DNA from: DAITMV01 sp036834985
GTDB taxonomy: Bacteria; Pseudomonadota; Gammaproteobacteria; Burkholderiales; Burkholderiaceae_B
Length of the DNA stretch: 15,521 nt
NCBI GenBank assembly: GCA_036834985.1
Contig: DAITMV010000059.1
Coordinates: 1 to 15,521 of the forward strand
Direction: 5' to 3'
Position 1 is the stretch's first letter. Each line of letters begins with the position of its first letter. This document shows positions 1-7,075 of the stretch, one piece after another. The notes beneath the pieces are model-generated. The model made no database searches and had not been told where the DNA came from. It saw only the letters and a program-made list of their open reading frames with translations. The translations under genes were made by a program, and so were the position numbers.

Positions 1-576
1 CTCCATTACGGAGCGAATACGATCTTCCAGGTTGTCAGCTAGTTCGGGGGCTTTATTTCCAATCCAATTGCGGACAAACTGGGTGCTGCTGGCGATGGGG
101 GCCAATTTCATCAGGCCGTTTTGCTCCAGCAAATACCCTTTGAATACGGTGAAAATCAGATCCGATATAAACAGTTTAAAAACGTGACTTGCTCCCACGT
201 TCTGGATCACTTTGTCCACGATACTGTCGGGCTCGAAAATTTTCTGGATCAGGTCGTTGGCTGCGCGGTCGGACACAATATCGCCGATCCGCGTGTGCTG
301 GTTGGCTGGGTGTTCATAAATGAGGTTGGCGATTTGTCCAAACAGCTCAGGAATGCCCCCGCCAATTTCCATTTCGACCGCATAGCGCTGAGCCGTCGCT
401 TTGACTTTGTCCTCCGACACCATCTGCGAGAGCGTCATTTGCCCCAAGGTTTCGTACAAAAATCCGAGTTCTTCGGTCAGGATGGGCAAAAATTGCTTTT
501 TACCAAGGGTGCGGATCATAAACTGCACTTGCGCATCTAACAGGAGTTGGGCTTTTGCTTTGGCGGTATCTGACAT
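1..576 (-). CDS. Conserved-looking hypothetical protein, C-terminus cut by window edge
   Basis: An open frame runs leftward from an ATG at 574-576 to the window edge with no stop (192 codons seen). The start is preceded by AAGG, 7 nt upstream. The protein begins MSDTAKAKAQLLLDAQ and looks mostly alpha-helical and soluble, with no signal peptide or clear membrane segment. It contains acidic and amphipathic stretches such as FLPILTEELGFLYETLGQM and DLIQKIFEPDSIVDKVIQ. I do not recognise the family and assign no function. It is divergent from the LVIVD lipoprotein gene, with a 174-nt gap that must hold promoters for both. The frame is convincing because it stays open for 576 nt with normal codon use, while the opposite-strand frames in this stretch give low-complexity, unfamily-like translations. 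Confidence 0.8.
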   Translation of the reverse strand, partial: MSDTAKAKAQLLLDAQVQFMIRTLGKKQFLPILTEELGFLYETLGQMTLSQMVSEDKVKATAQRYAVEMEIGGGIPELFGQIANLIYEHPANQHTRIGDIVSDRAANDLIQKIFEPDSIVDKVIQNVGASHVFKLFISDLIFTVFKGYLLEQNGLMKLAPIASSTQFVRNWIGNKAPELADNLEDRIRSVME

Positions 577-750
577 CAACAACCTTGAACGGAATAGAGA
601 TTGGATGATGTTATCTCACAAAATTGGCCGCATTGGTTTGTAATCCTTAGGGAAATTATTCGGGAATTACGGTATAAACTTGATCTGACAACATCCAATT
701 CCAGATATGGACGATATAAATACCATCGGAACAAATTGCAGGGGCAGGGC
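577..750. promoter_or_regulatory. Divergent intergenic region upstream of the lipoprotein cluster
   Basis: A 174-bp gap separates the start codons of two diverging genes. It is more AT-rich than its flanks. Two TATAAA boxes face right at 673-678 and 715-720, but neither has a good -35 box at 16-18 bp. A CTGACA at 685-690 is a fair -35 match, but no -10 box sits at the right distance. I therefore see promoter-like material without a confident promoter. No hairpin or repeat of note was found. Confidence 0.4.
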
Positions 751-2244
751 ATGAAGCATGTTGTAGTCACCGTATTCGCAGTTGCGACATTAATGATCGC
801 GGGCTGTAATGGCGGAGGATCGTCCAATGCGCCCACCACCGCGCAAGTTGCTGAACTGGCCGCGACCTCGGTGGCCAAAGCTTCGTGTGGGCCTGACGAT
901 AAACCTGAGACTGCATTGCAGGGGCAAGTGCCGTTGGCAGAGCGTACCAATGGTCGTAGTACCCAAGGCTATAACTGCAATCTGGTGCGTTTGGGTCAGT
1001 TTCAGGGGGAAGGCGCGACCTGGGTCAGCCCTTCATATAAAAACTGCGCTTACATGGCAACGGCTTTTTCGGGCAACCTGCAAAAAAAGCTGCCAGGCGT
1101 ACAGGTGATTGATGTCGCAGATGTAAATCATCCGCGTTTTGTAAAAAGCTTGGACAGTGCCGCATTTAAACAAGGCACTTGGGAGAGTTTAAAGGTCAAT
1201 GAACCGCGCGGTTTGTTGGCCGGAGTGGCTGTGGGCCCGATTGAGGATGTCGCTTTTTTCGATATCTATGATATCGGAGCCGACTGTACAAAACCGGTCC
1301 TGAAAAACCCGCTGATTGGCACGTTGACGGTGCCGTCCAACCTGGTGGGACATGAAGGGAATTTCAGTCCTGATGGTAAAACCTATTGGGCCACCAGCTC
1401 GGCGGGTGGCATTATCACCGCCATTGATGTGAGCAACCCGGTCAGTCCACGAATTGTTTACGTGGGTAATTCACTGCTGCCCAACCACGGGTTTGATTTC
1501 AGCCCGGATGGTAATCGAATGTACCTGGCCAGCTCCGCACCAGCAGGCATTTTGATTTTGGACGTGTCGGATGTTCAGCGCAGGGCGCCCATTCCAGTGG
1601 TCAAATCAGTCAGTACGATACTCTGGCTTGATGGCGCCATATCGCAACACGCCATCCCCGTCAGCTACAACGGCAAACCGTATTTAATTGCTGTCGATGA
1701 ATTTGGCAGCGGTGCGACTCGCATCATTGATATTTCGGATGAAAAAAAGCCGGTGATTTTGTCGAAACTTCGGCTTGAAATCCAGCAACCCGAGCACGCG
1801 GACCAACGACGCCAAGACTTGAGTAACAACGGTACCTTCGGATACGAGGGACATTATTGCGACGTCGACTCTCGGGTCAACCCAACAGCTTTGGCGTGTG
1901 GGTATTTCCAATCCGGCGTGCGGGTATTTGATATTCGCAACCCATTGCGCCCCACTGAAATTGCCTACTACAACCCACCGGCACAGACGGGCGAAAATGC
2001 CCAGTTGCCTGGATCTGAACATGCTGCAAGCATTGCCGGCAGTGGCCCGGGCTTGAGCGATATTCAAAATGGCAGCACAGGGATCCCCACCAAACTGACC
2101 CCTAAAGGTGACTTAAACACTGACTGGTGCAGCTCCCCGCCCCGATTTGTCGGCAATCAGCTGTGGGTGACGTGTCAAGACAACGGCTTTATGGTGCTTG
2201 AATTGACCAACAACGTTTACCCGCTGAGCAGGCCCTCTCAGTGA
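751..2244 (+). CDS. LVIVD-repeat beta-propeller lipoprotein
   Basis: This is a 497-residue lipoprotein. The N-terminus MKHVVVTVFAVATLMIAGC is a type II signal peptide with lipobox IAGC, so Cys19 would be lipidated, followed by a Gly/Ser linker. Several LVIVD-type blades follow, each with a hydrophobic-Asp-Val/Ile-x-Asp/Asn pattern: VQVIDVADVNHP (about 118), ITAIDVSNPVSP (about 222), ILILDVSDV (about 267), TRIIDISDEKKP (about 323) and VRVFDIRNPLRP (about 390). Two PD40-like FSPDG turns lie near 205 and 250. Several cysteines after Cys19 suggest disulfides, consistent with a periplasmic or outer-membrane site. The family (COG5276) is a propeller of unknown biochemical role, perhaps a binding scaffold. 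The frame is open back to 601, but the lipoprotein signal places the start at 751. Its stop overlaps the next start by 4 nt, so the two are probably translationally coupled. Confidence 0.88.
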   Translation: MKHVVVTVFAVATLMIAGCNGGGSSNAPTTAQVAELAATSVAKASCGPDDKPETALQGQVPLAERTNGRSTQGYNCNLVRLGQFQGEGATWVSPSYKNCAYMATAFSGNLQKKLPGVQVIDVADVNHPRFVKSLDSAAFKQGTWESLKVNEPRGLLAGVAVGPIEDVAFFDIYDIGADCTKPVLKNPLIGTLTVPSNLVGHEGNFSPDGKTYWATSSAGGIITAIDVSNPVSPRIVYVGNSLLPNHGFDFSPDGNRMYLASSAPAGILILDVSDVQRRAPIPVVKSVSTILWLDGAISQHAIPVSYNGKPYLIAVDEFGSGATRIIDISDEKKPVILSKLRLEIQQPEHADQRRQDLSNNGTFGYEGHYCDVDSRVNPTALACGYFQSGVRVFDIRNPLRPTEIAYYNPPAQTGENAQLPGSEHAASIAGSGPGLSDIQNGSTGIPTKLTPKGDLNTDWCSSPPRFVGNQLWVTCQDNGFMVLELTNNVYPLSRPSQ

Positions 2245-2882
2245 ACTCGATCAATGCCCGACGTGGGCTAGCCCAGATAGCGGGAATCTTGCTGCTGGGG
2301 GCTGCCATAGGCGCAGCGGCGATGTGTGGTTATCAATCCTATGAACACGCGCAACAGCGCGAACAGCAACAGACCACAGATATCCCGTTTTTGCAGCACA
2401 TGGCTGTGCATCACGATCAGGCGCTGACCCTGGCAACGATGATGATGAACAAGGCACAAGGGCCGGTTCGACAACTGGCGCAAAGCGTTCTTGCCCAGCA
2501 GCGGGTTGAAATAGGCATGTTCCGGGGATGGCTGATGCAATGGCAACAACCGTTGCTGCCACCCCGTATCTCGATGGACTGGATGAGCCATGGATTGACA
2601 CAGGACGACATCGAATTTGTGTCCATGTGCCGTGCCACACCGGGTGGCATGGCGGGCATGGCCACGATGGATGAGCTCAATCAATTGATGACGCAGGATG
2701 CGGCGGCCGCCAATCGGCTTTTTCTGGTATTGCTTAAAAAACACCATGAAGGCGCTCTACCGATGCTGCGTTATGCGAGTCGTCAGGCCAGCAACGAAGC
2801 AGTACGCCAACTGGCTGCTGCGATGGCGCTTGAACAGCGCAACGAGATCATGCAAATCAACGCCCTGTTGGGCCGACTTTAA
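2241..2882 (+). CDS. DUF305 family membrane-anchored protein
   Basis: This is a 213-residue protein starting with GTG inside the GTGA overlap with the upstream lipoprotein stop. A single hydrophobic segment (about residues 11-30, IAGILLLGAAIGAAAM) anchors or exports it, leaving the rest in the periplasm. The two hallmarks of DUF305 are present: FLQHMAVHHDQA (residues 50-61) and LKKHHEGALPML (165-176), with the short MAGMATMDEL turn between them (137-146). The family is a ferritin-like helical bundle rich in His and Met and has been linked to metal, particularly copper, binding. Its exact role is not settled. Coupling to the LVIVD lipoprotein suggests the two act together in the envelope. No good Shine-Dalgarno precedes the GTG, which fits translational coupling. 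Confidence 0.88.
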   Translation: MNSINARRGLAQIAGILLLGAAIGAAAMCGYQSYEHAQQREQQQTTDIPFLQHMAVHHDQALTLATMMMNKAQGPVRQLAQSVLAQQRVEIGMFRGWLMQWQQPLLPPRISMDWMSHGLTQDDIEFVSMCRATPGGMAGMATMDELNQLMTQDAAAANRLFLVLLKKHHEGALPMLRYASRQASNEAVRQLAAAMALEQRNEIMQINALLGRL

Positions 2883-2906
2883 ATTTATTAATCAGTGGGG
2901 TGTATT

Positions 2907-4367
2907 GTGAATCTGTTGACTGCGTCTGCCTTTGATCAGGCCGCTGCCATCCGCGAGGGGCACATCACGTCGACCGAATTAACCAGCCTGGTGATCGACC
3001 AATGTCGGTTGGTCAACCAACATATCAATGCGATTGTGCACGACCGCTACGGTGCAGCCCTGGCCGAGGCAAAGCAGGCGGATGCTCTGATCCGAATCGC
3101 ACGCACCAGCGGTGGCTTGGCCGAGTTATTTGAGCGCAAGCCCCTGCTCGGTGTGCCTTGTAGCATCAAGGAAAGCATTCGTGTCCAGGGCATGCCCAAC
3201 ACCGGCGGTTTGATGAATCGGTTGGGCGTTCGCGCCGATGCGGACGCTCCCACGACCCGTTTTTTGCGAGAAGCGGGCGCGGTGGTAATGGGTGTGACCA
3301 ATACCTCCGAAGCCTGTATGTGGATGGAAAGCTTTAACACGGTCTATGGCCTGACGCGTAACCCGTACGACACCTCGCGCACGGTGGGCGGATCGTCCGG
3401 TGGTGAGGGCGCGATTGTGGGCAGTGGTGCCGTTGCATTTGGACTGGGATCGGATGTGGGCGGCTCAATCCGCATGCCCTGCTTTTTTAACGGCGTGTTT
3501 GGACATAAAAGCTCGCCGGGCCTGGTCTCCAACCCGGGGCAATTCCCCCCCGCCACGGGCCACATCGACCGCAGTTTGTCCACCGGCCCGATTTGCCGCA
3601 AAGCCTCAGATCTGGAGCCCCTGCTTCGCATCGTGGCCGGTGACAATGCCCATACGCTCAAACCGGTTGCTGGAGTGGATATCTCATCGTTGACGGTATT
3701 TACCTTCAAGCAGGAACGGGCGGTCAAACCGGATGCCGACCAGACGGGCGCGGTGCGCAAGGCTGCGCAGGCCTTGGAGCAGATGGGGGCTAAACGCCAT
3801 GTGATTGATGAGCCGCTGATGAGCAAAGCGTTTGACCTGTGGTCGGCGGTACTGGCGAGCTCGGAGTCCGAGCAAGGTTTTGCCGATCATCTGTTTGGCT
3901 CAAAAAACCCGCTATACGCCGCTCGCGAACTGGCGCGACTGGCGACAGGTCGTTCGCAAAACACCTTGCCCTTGGTGTTGTTGACACTGGTCGAGCGGGT
4001 CCCGGAGTTGATGCCCCGCCGCACCCAGCGCCTGGTCAAACAGGCACAGGCTTTACGACAGCGTTTTGAAGATGCATTGGGTGACGACGGCATTCTAATC
4101 ACGGTGCCCTATCCCACCGTGGCACCTCGCCATTATGTGCCCTTGATTCCGCCGTTCAAGTTTATCAACTGTGCGATTTTTAATGCGCTGTCGTTACCCG
4201 CCACCTCGGTGCCAACAGGCCTCAATCGCGACGGCTTGCCCACCGGTGTGCAGATAGTGGCCAACGAAGGGTTTGATCATCTGGGCTTAGCTGGCGCGAT
4301 GGCTTTGGAAAAAGCCCTGGGAGGATGGGTGGCCCCCCGTCTGTCGGCTGTTCACGGCGCCAGGTAA
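2907..4367 (+). CDS. Amidase-signature hydrolase, FAAH-like
   Basis: This is a 486-residue amidase-signature enzyme that should hydrolyse an amide bond, perhaps of a fatty or aryl amide. The Ser-cisSer-Lys triad is visible: Lys88 (in SIKES), Ser163 (in GGSSGGEGA) and Ser187 (in GSDVGGSIR). The spacings of 75 and 24 residues equal those of mammalian FAAH (Lys142, Ser217, Ser241). The Glu in SSGGEGA is also typical of the FAAH/FAAH2 branch rather than of GatA. The C-terminal GLPTGVQIV motif is normal for the family. I chose GTG at 2907, where GGGG sits 6 nt upstream and the protein begins MNLLTASAFD. A GTG at 2895 would add four residues. It lies 24 nt after the DUF305 gene and probably shares its transcript. 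No signal peptide is seen, so it is likely cytoplasmic. The substrate is unknown. Confidence 0.9.
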   Translation: MNLLTASAFDQAAAIREGHITSTELTSLVIDQCRLVNQHINAIVHDRYGAALAEAKQADALIRIARTSGGLAELFERKPLLGVPCSIKESIRVQGMPNTGGLMNRLGVRADADAPTTRFLREAGAVVMGVTNTSEACMWMESFNTVYGLTRNPYDTSRTVGGSSGGEGAIVGSGAVAFGLGSDVGGSIRMPCFFNGVFGHKSSPGLVSNPGQFPPATGHIDRSLSTGPICRKASDLEPLLRIVAGDNAHTLKPVAGVDISSLTVFTFKQERAVKPDADQTGAVRKAAQALEQMGAKRHVIDEPLMSKAFDLWSAVLASSESEQGFADHLFGSKNPLYAARELARLATGRSQNTLPLVLLTLVERVPELMPRRTQRLVKQAQALRQRFEDALGDDGILITVPYPTVAPRHYVPLIPPFKFINCAIFNALSLPATSVPTGLNRDGLPTGVQIVANEGFDHLGLAGAMALEKALGGWVAPRLSAVHGAR

Positions 4368-4469
4368 CCTGCAAGGAGTGACCCCTGGGGTTGGCCTAAT
4401 ATTCATGGCCGCATAAAGCGGGTAACATAACGGCTGAATATCCGTAGACAATCCTAGGACCTGTACATC

Positions 4470-5666
4470 ATGTTTGAACACGTCGACGCCTATGCAGGCG
4501 ATCCCATCCTGACCCTGGTTGAAACGTTTAACCAAGACCCGCGCGCCCACAAGGTGAACTTGGGTATTGGCCTGTATTACGACGAAGAAGGCCGTATTCC
4601 GGTCTTAAGCTCCGTGCAAAAAGCTGAGGCTGCCTACGCTGCCAAACAAACCACTCGCGCCTATCTGCCGATGGAAGGCAATGCCGCCTACCGCGCCGCA
4701 GTGCAAAAACTGTTGTTTGGTGCAGACAACGCGGCGGTCAAAGCTGGTCGTATTGCCACCATTCAGTCGATTGGCGGATCGGGTGCGCTCAAGGTGGGTG
4801 CTGATTTCCTCAAGCGTTATTTCCCTGGCAGTGAAGTCTGGGTGAGCAACCCCACGTGGGACAACCACCGTTCCATTTTTGATGGGGCCGGCATCAAGGT
4901 CCACGATTACCCGTACTATGACGCCGCCACCGGCGGGGTGGCGTTTGACGCCATGCTTGGCGCCATTAAAGCGCTGCCAGCCAAGAGCATCGTATTGTTG
5001 CATCCTTGCTGCCACAACCCGACGGGTGTGGACTTGTCCAAGGCTCAATGGGACCAGGTCATTGCCGCGGCCAAAGCCGGGAACCTGATTCCTTTCCTGG
5101 ACATCGCTTACCAAGGCTTCGGTGAAAGTCTGGATGATGACGCCTACGCCATTCGTGCCATGGCCGATGCTGGCTTAAGCTACTTTGTCAGCAACTCGTT
5201 CTCCAAGAATCTCTCGTTTTACGGCGAGCGTTGCGGCGGATTGTCGGTGGTCTGCAAAGACAAGGAAGAGGCGGATCGCGTCTTGGGTCAGCTCAAGTTT
5301 ACGGTTCGCCGCAACTACTCCAGCCCGCCGATTCACGGTGCTGCCATTTCTGCCATGGTGATGGGCGATGAAGCCCTGTTCAGCGAATGGGTTGCTGAAG
5401 TCGGCGTGATGCGTGACCGTATCAAAGCCATGCGTCAAAAGCTGTTGGACGTGATTTCTGTCAAGGTGCCGGGTCGTGATTTTAGTTACTTTACCAGCCA
5501 GCGTGGCATGTTCAGCTACACCGGTTTGAGTGGTGCACAGGTCGATCGCCTGCGGGAAGAGTTTGCTGTGTACCTGGTGCGCTCAGGCCGAATTTGTGTC
5601 GCCGGTTTGAATACCAAAAACGTCGAGTATGTCGCGTCCTCTTTTGCTGCGGTGCTCAAAGGCTGA
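4470..5666 (+). CDS. Class I aspartate/aromatic aminotransferase
   Basis: This is a 398-residue PLP enzyme of the AspC/TyrB family, full length (E. coli AspC has 396 residues). It moves the amino group between aspartate or an aromatic amino acid and 2-oxoglutarate. The N-terminus MFEHVDAYAGDPILTLVETF is typical. Other family motifs are the PLP-phosphate loop GGSGALKVG (102-110), HPCCHNPTGVD (178-188), DIAYQGFG (211-218), the Schiff-base lysine Lys246 in SNSFSKN, and the substrate-carboxylate arginine in SGRICVAGLN near the C-terminus. AGGA at 4456-4459 lies 10 nt before the ATG. The gene is 102 nt after the amidase and may have its own promoter. It ends at a strong terminator. Aspartate or tyrosine preference cannot be told from sequence alone, so I give no symbol. 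Confidence 0.93.
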   Translation: MFEHVDAYAGDPILTLVETFNQDPRAHKVNLGIGLYYDEEGRIPVLSSVQKAEAAYAAKQTTRAYLPMEGNAAYRAAVQKLLFGADNAAVKAGRIATIQSIGGSGALKVGADFLKRYFPGSEVWVSNPTWDNHRSIFDGAGIKVHDYPYYDAATGGVAFDAMLGAIKALPAKSIVLLHPCCHNPTGVDLSKAQWDQVIAAAKAGNLIPFLDIAYQGFGESLDDDAYAIRAMADAGLSYFVSNSFSKNLSFYGERCGGLSVVCKDKEEADRVLGQLKFTVRRNYSSPPIHGAAISAMVMGDEALFSEWVAEVGVMRDRIKAMRQKLLDVISVKVPGRDFSYFTSQRGMFSYTGLSGAQVDRLREEFAVYLVRSGRICVAGLNTKNVEYVASSFAAVLKG

Positions 5667-5696
5667 ATAAGGCCTAAATCGTAACAACAGGACCCT

Positions 5697-5725
5697 AAAA
5701 AGCCGGTGATCTACACCGGCTTTTT
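5697..5725. terminator. Bidirectional rho-independent terminator
   Basis: AAAAAGCCGGTG and CACCGGCTTTTT form a perfect 12-bp inverted repeat around the 5-nt loop ATCTA. The GC-rich core is 7 bp. A T-run follows on the + strand (5721-5726), and an A-run on the other side (5697-5701) gives a U-run for leftward transcripts. It lies between the convergent aminotransferase and acyl-CoA dehydrogenase genes and would serve both. A second small hairpin, GGTCTG-ACAAA-CAGACC at 5746-5762, lies nearer the dehydrogenase stop. Confidence 0.92.
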
Positions 5726-5776
5726 TATGCTCAGCGCCAGCGTCGGGTCTGACAAACAGACCATGACGTTTGAGGC

Positions 5777-6922
5777 TTACAGCGAACGTGCAATGATCTC
5801 TTTCATGATCTCGCTGGACCCGCCGTAAATTCGTTGCACGCGGGCATCGGCATACATCTGCGCAATCGGATACTCCAACATGTAGCCATAGCCACCGAAA
5901 AACTGCAGGCATTCATCCATCACCTTGCATTCGAGCTCGCTCAGAACCAGCTTGGCGATGGAGGCGGTGGTGGTGTCCATGCGCCCGTCGGCCAGCTTTT
6001 GAATGCAGTCGTCTATAAACACACGTGCAACCACCGCTTGCGCTTTCAGATCAGCCAATTTGAAGCGGGTGTTTTGCATCTGAATCAGCGCCTGACCAAA
6101 GGCTTTGCGCTCCTTGGTGTATTCAATGGTCAGTTTTAGGGCGGCCTCAATGGCGGCCATCGCGCCCACACCAAGCATCACGCGTTCGTACGGCAACTCG
6201 CTCATCAGGTGATAAAACCCTTTGCCCTCGGCGCCGCCCAGCAGGTTGCTGGCAGGAATGCGTACATTGTCAAAAAACAGCTCGCAGGTGTCCTGACCCT
6301 TTTGCCCCAGTTTTTCCAGAATGCGACCCACTTTAAAGCCAGGTGCATTTTTGGTTTCCAGCAGGAAGAGGGACACGCCCTTGGCGCCCGCGGTGGGATC
6401 TGTTTTGGTCACAACCACGATGAGGTCGGCTAGGTAGCCGTTGGAAATGAAGATTTTTGAACCGTTGATGACGTAGTCGTCTCCATCGCGCACAGCGGAG
6501 GTGCGAATACCTTGCAAATCGGAGCCTGCGCCCGGCTCGGACATCGCAATCGCTCCGACCATGGCACCCGAGGCCATCAAGGGCAGGTATTTTTTCTTTT
6601 GTTCTTCGGTACCCAGGTTCATGATGTAGTGCGCAGCAATCGCGTGTACATGCACACCGAAAGCGCGGTCACCGGCGTAGGCCAGCTCTTCAAACAAAAT
6701 CGCCATATGCTTGAAGTCACCGCCACTACCACCCAACTCGTCCGGAATGTCCGCCAGCAAAATACCCAACTCGCCCGCCTTGTTCCACAGACTGCGATCG
6801 ACATGTTGTTGTTTTCTCCATGTGTCGGCATGCGCTGCGATTTCGGTTTGTACAAATCGGCGAACAGTATCGCGATACAGCTCAAGGTCTGCGTCCATCC
6901 AGGCGGGTGTGGGGTAAGTCAT
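5777..6922 (-). CDS. Acyl-CoA dehydrogenase, long-chain (LCAD/IVD-like active-site layout)
   Basis: This is a 381-residue flavoprotein that should introduce the alpha,beta double bond in acyl-CoA during beta-oxidation, passing electrons to ETF. Family signatures are AIAMSEPGAGSDLQGI (125-140), the FAD-contacting KIFISNG stretch (156-162) and FGGYGYMLEYP (342-352). The usual MCAD catalytic Glu is absent: the C-terminal motif reads IYGGSSEIMKEIIARSL, with Gly at that place. Instead Glu246 in LPYERVMLG matches the base used in LCAD and isovaleryl-CoA dehydrogenase. This suggests long or branched substrates, not a dead enzyme. The gene is divergent from a TetR regulator, and palindromic operators lie in its promoter region. 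AGGT lies about 10 nt before the ATG. Substrate length is inferred only. Confidence 0.94.
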   Translation of the reverse strand: MTYPTPAWMDADLELYRDTVRRFVQTEIAAHADTWRKQQHVDRSLWNKAGELGILLADIPDELGGSGGDFKHMAILFEELAYAGDRAFGVHVHAIAAHYIMNLGTEEQKKKYLPLMASGAMVGAIAMSEPGAGSDLQGIRTSAVRDGDDYVINGSKIFISNGYLADLIVVVTKTDPTAGAKGVSLFLLETKNAPGFKVGRILEKLGQKGQDTCELFFDNVRIPASNLLGGAEGKGFYHLMSELPYERVMLGVGAMAAIEAALKLTIEYTKERKAFGQALIQMQNTRFKLADLKAQAVVARVFIDDCIQKLADGRMDTTTASIAKLVLSELECKVMDECLQFFGGYGYMLEYPIAQMYADARVQRIYGGSSEIMKEIIARSL

Positions 6923-6974
6923 GGTGTTAATACCTAATGATTGATGTGTCTTTGAAAGATGTCTCAGTGTTATC

Positions 6975-6986
6975 GGTCATATGACC
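6975..6986. promoter_or_regulatory. Candidate TetR operator 1 (12-bp palindrome)
   Basis: GGTCATATGACC is a perfect 12-bp palindrome in the gap between the divergent acyl-CoA dehydrogenase and TetR genes. It shares the form GGTCAWWTGACC with the second site, 34 bp away centre to centre. It lies 53 bp upstream of the dehydrogenase start codon, where a repressor could block that promoter. Confidence 0.72.
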
Positions 6987-7007
6987 TATTTATCATGGGC
7001 AGATTAC

Positions 7008-7021
7008 CGGTCAATTGACCG
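7008..7021. promoter_or_regulatory. Candidate TetR operator 2 (14-bp palindrome) overlapping a promoter
   Basis: CGGTCAATTGACCG is a perfect 14-bp palindrome whose 12-bp core GGTCAATTGACC differs from operator 1 only in the two central bases. Its right half contains TTGACC (7015-7020). This reads as a -35 box, 17 bp before GACAAT (7038-7043), for rightward transcription of the TetR gene. A repressor bound here would cover that -35 box, suggesting autoregulation as well as control of the divergent dehydrogenase gene. Its role as an operator is inferred from position and symmetry. Confidence 0.75.
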
Positions 7022-7043
7022 ATTTGTCAATCACGCGGACAAT
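7015..7043 (+). promoter_or_regulatory. Candidate promoter of the TetR gene
   Basis: TTGACC (7015-7020; 5 of 6 matches to TTGACA), a 17-bp spacer and GACAAT (7038-7043; 4 of 6 matches to TATAAT) make a plausible sigma-70 promoter. Transcription would start near 7050, giving a leader of about 25 nt. GACAAT is also the left arm of the dyad GACAAT-ACGCA-ATTGTC (7038-7054). Confidence 0.5.
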
Positions 7044-7075
7044 ACGCAATTGTCTTAACCTGTATCCGACACACC

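Noticed and set aside
121..540. A 139-codon open frame on the + strand
   Set aside because: It is antisense to the leftward gene at 1-576, which has a proper start and no interrupting stop. The + translation has no recognisable domain.
601..750. N-terminal extension of the LVIVD lipoprotein frame
   Set aside because: The extra 50 residues would bury the lipoprotein signal peptide that starts at 751. The region is AT-rich and promoter-like.
2895..2906. GTG at 2895 as start of the amidase
   Set aside because: It has no ribosome-binding site at usual distance and adds only four residues. GTG at 2907 has GGGG 6 nt upstream. It cannot be fully excluded.
4381..4414. ACCCCTGGGGT and GGCC...GGCC hairpins after the amidase as a terminator
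   Set aside because: The arms are short, the first has a one-base loop, and no T-run follows either.
5777..6922. Acyl-CoA dehydrogenase as inactive for lack of catalytic Glu
   Set aside because: The Gly at the usual position is normal in LCAD-type enzymes, which use the Glu found here at residue 246.
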